Assembly: GCA_016745315.1 (NCBI GenBank)
Contig: CP066886.1
Span: 2,263,501 to 2,327,500, forward strand
Length of the DNA: 64,000 nucleotides
From: Arthrospira sp. PCC 9108
GTDB taxonomy: Bacteria; Cyanobacteriota; Cyanobacteriia; Cyanobacteriales; Microcoleaceae
Reading direction: 5' to 3'
Part shown: positions 18,887 to 28,182 of the stretch, piece after piece
How the letters are laid out: each line of letters opens with the position of its first letter
Numbering within the stretch: position 1 is the first letter of the stretch
The notes under the pieces: generated by a model
What the model was told of the DNA's origin: nothing
The model's input: only the letters and a program-made list of their open reading frames with translations
Database searches by the model: none
Position numbers and translations under genes: made by a program

Positions 18887-19243
18887 AAGAGGTGTGGGAT
18901 GGAGCAATTTTGCCGTAGTCAGGCTGACAGGGAACTAATGGGCAGCCCTTATATTTAGGTTAAGATAAATTCCCACAAACACCAACAGTAATTTCTCGGA
19001 CATTTCTCGCATTTTTAACACCAATCACTGCTAAGATGTCCGTAAAAATACGGAGATTTTGATTGCCAAAAGCGATCGCATTCATGAAAACACCCCTCAG
19101 CGTCCCATCTGACAACGCCCCCAGGCCTGTGAAAATTACCATCAATCCCCAAAATGGCAATTAATTTGGGCATTTTCGAGCAATACTTCAACCTTGCTTT
19201 AAAATGAGTTCTGGACTTGCAGACTGACTATATTGAAAAAATT
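18887..19243. other. intergenic stretch with no secure gene
   Basis: About 350 bp between the HTH gene and tolC, presumably holding both promoters. A leftward frame of 66 codons (18960-19160, MPFWGLMVIFTGLGALSDG...) is open but resembles no family I know and has no clear ribosome site; it is left uncalled. No hairpin or repeat stands out. Confidence 0.4.
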
Positions 19244-21307
19244 ATGCCTGTTCTTCGCTATTTGATGGCTGTGGGAGTGAGTGGAACAATTGTGTTGTTC
19301 AATGTTGGGCAGGGAGAAGCAGTGCCTTCGCCTGTTGAGTCCCAGGATAGATCATCTGACCATCCCCTAACTCAAGAATCAACTCTCAAGCACAAACCAA
19401 CCAAATTTGTAGCCTCACAACTTGAACCAACCCCCATTACTGACCATAAACCTAACGACACCAGCCTTGTAGCTGGTCAAATTGACACACCAACTCCAGA
19501 ATTGTCTTTAAATCACACAATGGGAGAAGCCTTGAGTGGCGGTGGGTTCATGGAAACCCCCCCGAACCTGGTCAAACATCAGGCCAAATCTCCTAACCAT
19601 GATGCGATCGCCTTAGAATCAGTAGACTTACCCGGAAAATATCAGGCCAAGTCTCCTAACCATGACGCGATCGCTCCCTCAACTGATGTAAACTTCTCCA
19701 CAGAGGTATCTTCCGACAGCCCCTCACAAGAAGTGGCTATCAGTGACAATTCTCATACTCAATCGGCGATCGAAAATAATCCCACACCACCAGTACAACT
19801 GTCCCAAGTAGAGACACCAGAAATTCAAATCCCCGACTTGACACCCCCTACCGAGCCATACCCCCAAAGGTATCCAGATGGAACCTTACGCACCGAACCA
19901 CCTTCAATAGTTTTACCCAGCACTAACCCCCTGTATTTTCCTACCCAACCTGGGGAAGTAGAAATCGAAGAAACCGTTCCCATTACCCTAGAACAAGCAT
20001 TTGATTTGGTGCGGCGCAACAGCCCAGAAATCCAAGTTCTACAACTCCAGCTTGATCAAAATCTGGCGGGGTTGCGAGTTGCTCAATCAGAACTGTTCCC
20101 TTCCCTATCATTCACCTCCAGCTTGACCCGTTCGGAAACAGCAGGAGCCACCATATCCACCCGCGCCCAAAATCGTCGGATTCGCAATCAACGTCGCCAA
20201 GCCGCCGCCAGAGGCGAAGTTGACACAACCCCCTTTCAAATCCCCTTTGGCTCTACCAGCTTTGATAACTCCCTGCAAATTCAATATGATTTTGGCTTAA
20301 ATGGAGCTAGAGGCGCACGAATTAGAGAAGCCGAACAGCAACTGCGAGCCGCAGAGTTAGAACTAGAACGGGTGATTGAGGAAAGTTATCTTAACGTCGC
20401 CCAAACCTACTACAACCTACAAGCAGCCGATGCGGAAGTCGAAATTCAGCGCGCCGCAGTTCGCAACGCTCAAAAAAGTTTGGAGGATGCAGAAGCCCTC
20501 GAACGCGCTGGGGTGGGTACCCGCTTTGAGGTTTTACAGGCTCGTGTTACCCTCGCCAGCACCCAGCAGGATTTGACTAACGCCATTAGCAGCCAGAGAA
20601 CATCTCGGCGCAATCTCGCTAGCCTATTAAATGTCAGTCAAAATGTCAATTTAGTGGCAGCAGACCCGATATCCTTGGCGGGAACTTGGGAATTTACCCT
20701 CAATGAAACTATCATCCTCGCCTATCGGAATCGCCCCGAATTGGAAACACAGTTAGTTAACCGTAATTTAGCTGAAGAAAGACGCAGACAGGCCTTATCT
20801 GCCACTCGACCTAATTTAACTGGTTCCGCTAGTTATAACGTTCTTGGACAGCTTTCTGATGACGCTAATCGCTTTGCGGCTCAGGGTTGGGCTGATGGTT
20901 ATAATGTTCAATTGCAGTTGCGTTGGAATTTCTTTGATGGGGGTGCCGCTAGGTCTAGGGCTAGACAACAGGAGCTGGGTATAGCGATCGCTGAAGAACG
21001 CTTTTCCCAAACCCGCAACCAAATCCGCCGAGAAATTGAGGAAGCCTTCTTTAACCTACAAGCTAGTTTTGAGAACATTGGAGTTGCTAACCTAGGCGTT
21101 GAGGAGGCTACAGAAGCTCTCCGATTGGCTAGACTCCGTTTCCAAGCTGGTGTCGGTACTCAAACTGATGTCATTAACCAAGAAACTAGCCTCACTCGCG
21201 CCCAAAACCAGTTGCTCAGAGCAATTATTGGTTATAACCGCGCTCTGGCTCAATTGAGGCGATTTGTTAGCAATCTCCCCGATAATATCCTTCAAGATCA
21301 ACCTTAA
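19244..21307 (+). CDS. TolC-family outer membrane efflux protein
   Basis: 687 residues from ATG 19244 (a TTG 27 bp upstream is in frame). An N-terminal hydrophobic segment (VLRYLMAVGVSGTIVLF) is a signal peptide. It is followed by about 200 residues rich in Pro, Ser and Thr that carry two copies of a short repeat (QAKSPNHDAIA). Two outer-membrane-efflux domains follow: VPITLEQAFDLVRRNSPEIQ begins the first, and LNETIILAYRNRPELETQLV the second. Long amphipathic helices (ARLRFQAGVGTQTDVINQET) are typical of the periplasmic TolC barrel. It would be the outer-membrane channel for type I secretion or RND efflux, like cyanobacterial HgdD/Slr1270. The long N-terminal linker is longer than in E. coli TolC. 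Confidence 0.9.
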   Translation: MPVLRYLMAVGVSGTIVLFNVGQGEAVPSPVESQDRSSDHPLTQESTLKHKPTKFVASQLEPTPITDHKPNDTSLVAGQIDTPTPELSLNHTMGEALSGGGFMETPPNLVKHQAKSPNHDAIALESVDLPGKYQAKSPNHDAIAPSTDVNFSTEVSSDSPSQEVAISDNSHTQSAIENNPTPPVQLSQVETPEIQIPDLTPPTEPYPQRYPDGTLRTEPPSIVLPSTNPLYFPTQPGEVEIEETVPITLEQAFDLVRRNSPEIQVLQLQLDQNLAGLRVAQSELFPSLSFTSSLTRSETAGATISTRAQNRRIRNQRRQAAARGEVDTTPFQIPFGSTSFDNSLQIQYDFGLNGARGARIREAEQQLRAAELELERVIEESYLNVAQTYYNLQAADAEVEIQRAAVRNAQKSLEDAEALERAGVGTRFEVLQARVTLASTQQDLTNAISSQRTSRRNLASLLNVSQNVNLVAADPISLAGTWEFTLNETIILAYRNRPELETQLVNRNLAEERRRQALSATRPNLTGSASYNVLGQLSDDANRFAAQGWADGYNVQLQLRWNFFDGGAARSRARQQELGIAIAEERFSQTRNQIRREIEEAFFNLQASFENIGVANLGVEEATEALRLARLRFQAGVGTQTDVINQETSLTRAQNQLLRAIIGYNRALAQLRRFVSNLPDNILQDQP

Positions 21308-21460
21308 CTGCAATTCACTTGTCCAAGGATGTCGGTTTCCCCAAAAACAGATTATACAGATTATTTGGTAGACACTTTGGGAAACTTCCTTTCCTCAAAG
21401 CCTTGTCTGATCACAACAAAATCTCTGTCAACCTAACCTTCCTAGATTCAAAAATTCATC

Positions 21461-21760
21461 ATGGCTAACATCAATTTTGTCAACGAAAACCGCGAAGTTA
21501 TTGCCGCTGATGGCGCAAATCTCCGACTCAAAGCGATGGAAAATCAGATTGATTTGTATACCTTAAAGGGAAAACTCCTCAACTGTGGCGGCTACGGTCA
21601 ATGTGGTACTTGTATTGTGGAAGTGGTTGAGGGTATGGAAAATCTCTCCCCTAAAACTCCGGTGGAAGAACGAATGCTCAAGAAAAAACCTGATACCTAC
21701 CGCTTGGCTTGTCAAACTACTGTTAATGGCCCGGTAAGTGTTAGAACTAAACCTAAATAG
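21461..21760 (+). CDS. [2Fe-2S] ferredoxin
   Basis: 99 residues. Cluster ligands are Cys42, Cys48 and Cys51 (CGGYGQCGTC) plus Cys84 (RLACQ). The C-x5-C-x2-C spacing is that of adrenodoxin/Isc-type or the Slr0148-type ferredoxins rather than plant-type photosynthetic PetF (C-x4-C-x2-C). A soluble one-electron carrier is inferred; the partner is unknown. It is a single gene 153 bp after tolC. Compare the second ferredoxin at 46321-46806, which has the same spacing. Confidence 0.9.
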   Translation: MANINFVNENREVIAADGANLRLKAMENQIDLYTLKGKLLNCGGYGQCGTCIVEVVEGMENLSPKTPVEERMLKKKPDTYRLACQTTVNGPVSVRTKPK

Positions 21761-21837
21761 ATCCGTTTAAACTTACCGGGACTCTATTCCCTAAATTGGG
21801 CGATCGCTATTTGATTTCGTTTTCTATGAATGTTTTC

Positions 21838-22314
21838 TTAATGGCGATCGCTACTCTGTACTACTAAAACTGAACAGGGGGCGCGATGAACCACAAAGTT
21901 GCTCACACTTCCCAGCAACGCCTCAATTACCCCCTCGTATCCCCTGCGTCCTACCACGATTAGATCCGCATTCCAGTCCTTTGCTATTTGACAAATGCAC
22001 CGCCCCGCATCCCCCATTTTCCAATTCCAGTCAGCAGTGATATTCTCGTCCGTAGCACGACGAGTACAAGCTGTTAGCCAACTGCGGATCTGGTCCAGTT
22101 CACTCTCTAGCCGATCCTGCATGATTCGCGAGTAACGAGCAATATTAGTCGCGTGAAGATCGCTAAAACCATAGGGGTCCGGTTCGCTAACCTCCAGGCG
22201 GTGAAAAATCATTAGTTCCGCTGAGTTTTTTTGCGCTAGTTCCATCGCTTGCTCTAAAACCAATTCGCTATGATTCGATCTATCTAGCGCCACTAAAATC
22301 CTGTGATATCCCAT
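21838..22314 (-). CDS. universal stress protein (UspA family)
   Basis: 158 residues. Starts YHRILVALDRSNHSELVLEQ, and near the C-terminus has the ATP-binding signature G-x2-G-x9-G-S (GRRGYEGVIEALLGS) followed by VVHRAPCSVLVVQ. The Usp fold binds ATP and is linked to stress survival; the specific role is unknown. Convergent to the ferredoxin gene. The insertion of about 35 residues in the middle (DPYGFSDLHATNIARYSRIM) is common in cyanobacterial Usp proteins. Confidence 0.92.
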   Translation of the reverse strand: MGYHRILVALDRSNHSELVLEQAMELAQKNSAELMIFHRLEVSEPDPYGFSDLHATNIARYSRIMQDRLESELDQIRSWLTACTRRATDENITADWNWKMGDAGRCICQIAKDWNADLIVVGRRGYEGVIEALLGSVSNFVVHRAPCSVLVVQSSDRH

Positions 22315-22641
22315 GATTTAACTCCCTTTGATACCCTACTTCTCAAGGGTGAGCGCTCAAGGGTTATGGCTCATCGTTTCCCTCCTTCATCTTCCTGAAG
22401 CAATTTAACAGGAATCTCGCACCCGACTCGGTTACTCATCATCTATAGATTTCTGAAACTAAGTCTTGGGGAAAAAACTAGACGGGTACACCCTATAACA
22501 ACCCTACAGAGGCAGGAAAAATAACCGATTTTAAATTCACTTTCGTATCCATGATAACATTTTTTTCTTCCCAAACGTTGTACTTATCAAAAAAAACGAA
22601 CAGTTGACCACCAGCTATTAACTGATTTTATGGTGGGGGTT
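22315..22641. other. intergenic stretch, no gene seen
   Basis: 327 bp between two leftward genes. It holds a short direct repeat (CTCAAGGGTGAGCGCTCAAGGGTT, about 22341-22364) and AT-rich sequence near 22550-22600 that could carry the promoter of the universal stress protein gene. No open frame or strong hairpin was found. Confidence 0.4.
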
Positions 22642-22971
22642 TTACCAATCCTGATCAGGCGATCGCTCTTGAAACTGCTTAGGAAGGCGTAAGCGAGGAA
22701 ATCGATAGAAGGTATTACCATCTTGGTCAAACTCAGGAATAGCAGCAAATACCCCGGCTTGTCGGTCTAAATATTCTTGAGCGACATCAGCACTAACCCG
22801 CGCCAAAGCCGCCAACTGAATTAAAGAAATTTCACCATCTTGGGATTCAATTAATTGATAAAAAGCATTATCAAGCTGGCGTTGTTCATCGCGTTTAGAA
22901 TTGATATTAACCAGGAACAATCCCACGAGAACACCCAAAGCCGCCACAGATAGTAATTCTAAAATAGCCAT
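22642..22971 (-). CDS. conserved hypothetical protein with one membrane helix
   Basis: 109 residues from ATG 22971; the frame opens at a TTG 63 bp upstream. One N-terminal membrane segment (ILELLSVAALGVLVGLFLV) is followed by a soluble domain that reads like a small winged helix: ISLIQLAALARVSADVAQEYLD, then a beta-hairpin-like FDQDGNTFYRFPRLRLP. The pattern suggests a membrane-anchored wHTH-like fold without a known function. The TLP40-like PPIase lies 96 bp upstream on the same strand. Confidence 0.65.
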   Translation of the reverse strand: MAILELLSVAALGVLVGLFLVNINSKRDEQRQLDNAFYQLIESQDGEISLIQLAALARVSADVAQEYLDRQAGVFAAIPEFDQDGNTFYRFPRLRLPKQFQERSPDQDW

Positions 22972-23067
22972 AATAGCTGGCACAAATAATAATGATGAAA
23001 GAGTCAAATCATCGATGAGAGGGGGTAGTGGCAATTAATAAATTGCCACTGGGGAGCCTTTTTAAGG

Positions 23068-24183
23068 CTACTTCTTAGGTTGAACCAAATTTTCTAAGCC
23101 TTGAATGACTTTAGCAGATGCGATCGCATCACCCTGGGTCAAATTCTCCAAGACTTCCTTACCTTCGGTCACATATCCAAACACAGAATAACGACCATCA
23201 AGCAAATTAAGTCCCGCCGGGGTCAGTTCCGGTTCAAACAAAAAGAAGAAAAACTGAGAAGATCCGCCATCAGGGTTACTTTCAGGACGAGCCATAGCCA
23301 CAGTTCCATAAGCAGAAAACGGCAAAACTGGCTGATCACGATAACGACCCGCCGCCTCTAGGGTAATCCCATAAGTAGGTTCATCATCCCCACGCACCAA
23401 AATTTCCAGGGGAACAGCCCTATATTCGCCTGTGTCGGGGTCAATAAATCCTTCCTCCGGACCGGGAGGATCTCCGACTTGCAAAACATAGGACTCTTCC
23501 GAGCGGATAAACTCCAACCCATCATAAAACCCACGTTGCACCAAATCCACAAAATTACCGGCCGTTACCGGAGCGCTATAACCATCGACCACCAGGGTAA
23601 TATCTCCCTCAGAAGTAGTCATCTTCACGGTAGCACGGCCTTTGAGTTGGGGAATATTGGCATATTCTGCGGGGACTTCAAAAGGAAATTCCCCAACCAT
23701 CATTTCCTCAAGCTGAGTCACCTGAGACAACATCTGGGCACGGGTTTCTAGGAGTGTTTCACCGTCTTTAATGTCCAAAGCCGATCGCAGAACCTCAATT
23801 TCTGCCCTGAGTTCCTCAATAATAGCCTTAGCCTCAGTTTGGCGATCGTCTGGGATACTAGCCAAAATATCCCCTTCATTGATAGATAAAATCCTAGCAG
23901 CAGTGGTAATATCCCCTTTAATAGGACTCCAGCGCTTACCCCTAATGCGACCAGCAATCTCTTCGAGGCTACTCTGAAATTTGCGGATCGGCTCATTGTC
24001 AATCGGGAGAGCATAGCGTAGGAGTGCCTTACCATCAGTAATAGCATTACCAGCAGGTAAGACACTTTCCCGTTTTGGGGTGCTGCTGCCGCCATCCCAC
24101 CAAGCGGCGCTCAGACCAACGGAAAGAACACACAGCAATAGGGCAATCAGGCCAGTTTTCAGCCAGCGTTTACAGGTATTCAT
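23068..24183 (-). CDS. TLP40-like lumenal cyclophilin peptidyl-prolyl isomerase
   Basis: 371 residues from ATG 24183 (a TTG at 24207 is in frame; ATG gives the better signal peptide MNTCKRWLKTGLIALLLCVL). An N-terminal signal/lipid region is followed by a helical domain (about residues 50-170) and a C-terminal cyclophilin domain (VKMTTSEGDITLVVDGYSAP; NFVDLVQRGFYDGLEFIR; SSQFFFFLFEPELT; GRYSVFGYVTEG). This matches TLP40/TLP38 and Synechocystis Sll0408, a thylakoid-lumen isomerase linked to PSII repair and phosphatase control. Some cyclophilin active-site residues look altered, as in TLP40, so catalytic strength is uncertain. Confidence 0.88.
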   Translation of the reverse strand: MNTCKRWLKTGLIALLLCVLSVGLSAAWWDGGSSTPKRESVLPAGNAITDGKALLRYALPIDNEPIRKFQSSLEEIAGRIRGKRWSPIKGDITTAARILSINEGDILASIPDDRQTEAKAIIEELRAEIEVLRSALDIKDGETLLETRAQMLSQVTQLEEMMVGEFPFEVPAEYANIPQLKGRATVKMTTSEGDITLVVDGYSAPVTAGNFVDLVQRGFYDGLEFIRSEESYVLQVGDPPGPEEGFIDPDTGEYRAVPLEILVRGDDEPTYGITLEAAGRYRDQPVLPFSAYGTVAMARPESNPDGGSSQFFFFLFEPELTPAGLNLLDGRYSVFGYVTEGKEVLENLTQGDAIASAKVIQGLENLVQPKK

Positions 24184-24363
24184 TATGGACTCGGACAAAT
24201 TCAGCATAAATTATTATTTTTTTCCCTAACCCATCTTGCCATATTCCGGCGCAGTTCTGGGAAACTATAGCAGCGAACAGATAACAGACCCAATCCGGTG
24301 TGCTATAACTCGCCCAAATCGGAGTCAAAATAGATAATAGAGTTTTGGTTAATCTATGAGCCT

Positions 24364-25284
24364 ATGAATACTCAGGCAAGATTGAGTTTAAACCTGGTGC
24401 AACTAGAGACATGGGTTGAAGCGGCTAAGTCTCGCAGCGATCAAGGCAGTTTACCGACCTATATTCCTCAGTTAGCTATGGTATCTCCAAAGGCATTTGC
24501 AGTTCAAGTTTTAGATTGCCAGGGGAACTGTTATTTATTGGGCAATGCTGATCTGAGATTTTCCCTAATGAGTGTGGTTAAGCCGTTTCTGCTGTTGTAT
24601 ATGTTGGTAGAGTTGGGGGCCGATCGCATATTTGCACAGGTGGGAATGGAACCCTCTGATTATCCCTTCAATTCTCTGGAACAATTGCAAGCTGACGGCG
24701 GCTGGCCCCGTAATCCGATGATTAATAGTGGCGCGATCGCTTTATCGGCGTTGCTTCCTGGTCCTGATGGACAAACACGATGCCAAGTGTTATCTGATTG
24801 GCTAAATCACTGGGGCGGCTGTTCTCTGCAATTGGATGATGATACCCTCAATTCTGTGCGTTCCGCCCCCAATTCTCGTAATGATGCCATCACCACCGAA
24901 TTATATCACCGGGGGACTATTTCTGATGCGATCGCTGCCATTGACGCTTACAATCATATTTGTTGTTTATCTGCCACAGTCGAAGATCTAGCTAAATTGG
25001 GGATGTTATTATTGCAGCCTCCTCAACCGAGTTGGATAGAACCCTGTAGACAGGTGAAAGCATTGATGATGACCTGTGGCTTATATGAAGCCTCTAGTCG
25101 ATTTGCGGTGCAGGTGGGAGTCCCTACTAAGTCGGGAGTCAGTGGGGTGGTGCTATCGGTGATTCCCGGTTGGGGGGCGATCGCTTGTTATAGTCCTCCC
25201 CTTGATGATACCGGAAATTCAGTAGCGGGTTTATTTTTGATTCAGGAAATAGTGCGATCGCTTAATCTGAGCATTTTTAACTGA
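24364..25284 (+). CDS. glsA: glutaminase
   Basis: 306 residues, typical of the bacterial glutaminase A family (beta-lactamase-like fold), which hydrolyses glutamine to glutamate and ammonia. Motifs: the catalytic S-x-x-K in FSLMSVVKPFLLL, the substrate-binding GWPRNPMINSGAIAL, YNHICCLSATVEDLAKLGML and the C-terminal PTKSGVSGVVLSVIPGWGAI. No operon partner; convergent with the CHAT gene downstream. Confidence 0.95.
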   Translation: MNTQARLSLNLVQLETWVEAAKSRSDQGSLPTYIPQLAMVSPKAFAVQVLDCQGNCYLLGNADLRFSLMSVVKPFLLLYMLVELGADRIFAQVGMEPSDYPFNSLEQLQADGGWPRNPMINSGAIALSALLPGPDGQTRCQVLSDWLNHWGGCSLQLDDDTLNSVRSAPNSRNDAITTELYHRGTISDAIAAIDAYNHICCLSATVEDLAKLGMLLLQPPQPSWIEPCRQVKALMMTCGLYEASSRFAVQVGVPTKSGVSGVVLSVIPGWGAIACYSPPLDDTGNSVAGLFLIQEIVRSLNLSIFN

Positions 25285-25361
25285 TCATTAATAGCGGTGC
25301 GTCAGCTTAATCGTTTCCTGGGTAAGTTATTATATGTGAAGTACCTCACCCTAATATATAG

Positions 25362-28166
25362 CTAATTTTGCCATTCTCCCTGAATAGTAAAACCCGCCCA
25401 ATAATAGGGAGAATGCCATTGAGAGTTTTGCCAGATTTCAATTTGTGCTTGACGGAGTGCGGCGGCGGGAGATAGACCATTGTCGATCATATAACGATAA
25501 AATAACACCATTAATTCCGCTGTAGCTTGGTCATCTACACTCCATAAACTCACCACCACACGCGCCGCCCCAGCATACATAAATCCCCTCGTCAGTCCTA
25601 CCAAACCTTCCCCCCTAACCTGTTGTCCTAAACCAGTTTCGCAGGCGCTTAACACTACTAAGTCAGCCGGTAAAGTTAGGTTAAAAATATCATGAAGTCT
25701 CACAAAACCATTGACGGGCTGACCTTCAGAATTAACCAAGGAAAGCACCAAGCCAGACAGTTCAGGATTTTGGCTGTTCAGTATCCCGTGAGTAGCATAA
25801 TGAATAATTCTATACTGACTCATTTTGTCACTGGTAGCCACCTCGCGGGTAGCCCCAAAACCATATTCTTTACTAAAAGATTCTGCCGGAAATAAAGATA
25901 CAATTTGTTCCGCTTCCGTCTGTGTAAAAGGTAGGCGGTCAAACAATATACCAGACTCTCGCGCTGACTGTTCTAAATCAGGAGGCAAAGAAGTTGCATT
26001 AATCCCATTAGTATTATTTAATCTTTCATCATTAATCCCAAATACCGGATCTGCTAAAATTGCTAAGTATCTTTCTGCCGGCTTTCGACCTAACATTTCA
26101 TTTCTCAAAACCGCCAAAGCCGAAGCAGAAGGGAGGGTGACTACTTCTCTGGTAATAATTAAAGGGCGATATTCTTCATCACTTGATTGATAAGCAAGAG
26201 CCACGAAAGGGACAAAATTTAATACCCCATCAGGGACAATTAAAACTCTGTTTTTGTCCTCATAATTAGACAAGGGTTCTAGGAGAATTTGACCTAAGTT
26301 TTTGGCGGCATTTTCTGCCAAAGTCCGCCGGATTCTGAGATTCCCAAAAATGAAACTATCTCGAAATCTCTTAGTCTCAGCTTCTAAGACTTCTCTACCT
26401 GGGAGTTCATAACTACTAATAGAGTTGTAAGTAACCGCCCAGAGAAAACTCCGTTTTTCACCAATAGAATAAGTTAATAATAAACTATCTTGGTCGATAA
26501 CCCTTTCTTGAATCTCGGCTAAATTTAAAGGTTGTGGTTGAGTCAGGGCTGCATAGCGGGGACTGGTAGCGCGAATTTGACCTAAAATACTGCGGTATTT
26601 AATTAATAGCTGTTCTAATTCCTGATCAATAGCCGTTTTTTGAGAGTCTGTATGCTGTTGACTGAGGAGTTGAATGCGACGCTCTTCTACAGCGGCTAAT
26701 TGTTGCTGAATTTGTTGTTTTTCCGCTAATATTTGCGGGTCGATACCTCCTTGTACTTCCCCGGACATTTCGGCTAGTAAATCTAAAAGCGATCGCGCTT
26801 TAGCACGTTCACTAACTGCTAAGGCTAAACCATCATATCCTTGTCCCGGATTTTGTTGATCCAACTCCATTAACAAGTCAATATAAAACTCATAATATTC
26901 TTGTTTGGATGCAAAAAATGAGGTTCTTAAATCTTGACTAACCACATTAGTTCGCAAATCTTCTATAATCTCAATGGCGGCTTGAATAGCACTCAGAGAA
27001 TCATCTTGATTACCTAACCCCCTATGGGCGATCGCTATCCGATATAAAGATAAGGCTTCCCTAGGGCGATCGCCAATTTCTTGGCGCACAACTAAAGCCT
27101 GCTGATAAAATTCTAAAGCCCGGTCAAACTCTCCCAGTGCCGCATAAACCACACCGATATTATTTAAAGTGCTTCCCAGTCCGCCACGGTTGCCAATTTC
27201 CTCCCATAAAGGTAACGCTTGCTGATAAGACTGTTGTGCAGCATTCCAGTTTTCCAACCTGGTATAGGTAAAGCCAATATTATTAAGAGTAGTAGCCTCT
27301 CCCCGACGATCGCCAATTTCTTGATATCGTCCTAAAGCCTGTTGAAAACTTTGTAAAGCCTGCTCGAAATCATCCTGAGACTCATGATATAACCCGATAT
27401 TATTCAGGGTACTAGCTTCCCCGTGAGCATGATCTAACTCTTGCCATAAACTAAGCGATCGCTTATAATAATCTAAACTGAGTTCAAAATTCCCCAAAGC
27501 ATCATAAAGCAAACCCAAATTATTTAGACTACTAGCCAATCCCACCCTATTATTAGCCCGCTCGTGTAATTCTAACGCTTGGGTGTAAACTTCCAGGGCT
27601 TCTTGAAACTTCCCTAAAGGTTCATAGACCGCCCCCAAATTATTCAAAGCGTAGGCTTTCCCCCGCAGATCTCCCCCTTGACCATAAAAAATAATCGCCT
27701 GTTGATAGACTTCAACTGCTTTTTGATAATCCCCTAACTCATAATGAATTTTGCCAATTTGGTTGAGGCTATAGGCAGCATCCAAAATGCGATCGCTACT
27801 CTCATAATAACTCAAAGCCTGCTGATAAGCCTCTAAACTAGCTCGCAAGTCCCCCAAACTCTTATAAACTAATCCCAAACCCAGGAAAGTCTCAGCCGCC
27901 TGGGACCCTAAACCCACTTGTTGATACAATAGTAAGGCTTGGTTAAGCTGAACTAGGGCCTGTTGTAGAGATTCTGGAGACCCCTCTTGTACTAATTTCA
28001 CCCCCGCAGCAAAAGCCGTCTCAGCCTCTGTCAGACGTGGATCTGGGGTAGTAACCTCCTCAGCTATGGCAACTAAAATCGGAGTAAATCCGACTAAAGC
28101 CAAAGAGACCACAGCAACTAAGGGGATAACCCGCCGGGTAAATTGCGTAAACTGAAGCGACACCAT
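25362..28166 (-). CDS. secreted/membrane TPR-CHAT protein (caspase-like)
   Basis: 934 residues from ATG 28166. The frame stays open 460 bp further, but that part is antisense to the fecR-domain gene and has no family character. N-terminal hydrophobic segment VIPLVAVVSLALVGFTPILV; about ten Tpr repeats (residues 40-440; ALNNLGAVYEPLGKFQEALE type); a coiled linker (EKQQIQQQLAAVEERRIQLL); then a CHAT domain (about 600-934). Catalytic His is in IIHYATHGILNS and Cys in VVLSACETGLG, the caspase-like dyad. CHAT domains are peptidases in several bacterial defence and cell-death systems; in cyanobacteria they are numerous and mostly unassigned. Only 16 bp separate its start from the divergent FecR gene, implying a shared control region. 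Confidence 0.9.
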   Translation of the reverse strand: MVSLQFTQFTRRVIPLVAVVSLALVGFTPILVAIAEEVTTPDPRLTEAETAFAAGVKLVQEGSPESLQQALVQLNQALLLYQQVGLGSQAAETFLGLGLVYKSLGDLRASLEAYQQALSYYESSDRILDAAYSLNQIGKIHYELGDYQKAVEVYQQAIIFYGQGGDLRGKAYALNNLGAVYEPLGKFQEALEVYTQALELHERANNRVGLASSLNNLGLLYDALGNFELSLDYYKRSLSLWQELDHAHGEASTLNNIGLYHESQDDFEQALQSFQQALGRYQEIGDRRGEATTLNNIGFTYTRLENWNAAQQSYQQALPLWEEIGNRGGLGSTLNNIGVVYAALGEFDRALEFYQQALVVRQEIGDRPREALSLYRIAIAHRGLGNQDDSLSAIQAAIEIIEDLRTNVVSQDLRTSFFASKQEYYEFYIDLLMELDQQNPGQGYDGLALAVSERAKARSLLDLLAEMSGEVQGGIDPQILAEKQQIQQQLAAVEERRIQLLSQQHTDSQKTAIDQELEQLLIKYRSILGQIRATSPRYAALTQPQPLNLAEIQERVIDQDSLLLTYSIGEKRSFLWAVTYNSISSYELPGREVLEAETKRFRDSFIFGNLRIRRTLAENAAKNLGQILLEPLSNYEDKNRVLIVPDGVLNFVPFVALAYQSSDEEYRPLIITREVVTLPSASALAVLRNEMLGRKPAERYLAILADPVFGINDERLNNTNGINATSLPPDLEQSARESGILFDRLPFTQTEAEQIVSLFPAESFSKEYGFGATREVATSDKMSQYRIIHYATHGILNSQNPELSGLVLSLVNSEGQPVNGFVRLHDIFNLTLPADLVVLSACETGLGQQVRGEGLVGLTRGFMYAGAARVVVSLWSVDDQATAELMVLFYRYMIDNGLSPAAALRQAQIEIWQNSQWHSPYYWAGFTIQGEWQN

Positions 28167-28182
28167 AGATTTAATTAGGAAA

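Noticed and set aside
18960..19160. 66-codon leftward ORF upstream of tolC
   Set aside because: No recognised family, no ribosome site, and position in a likely promoter region; kept only as a note.
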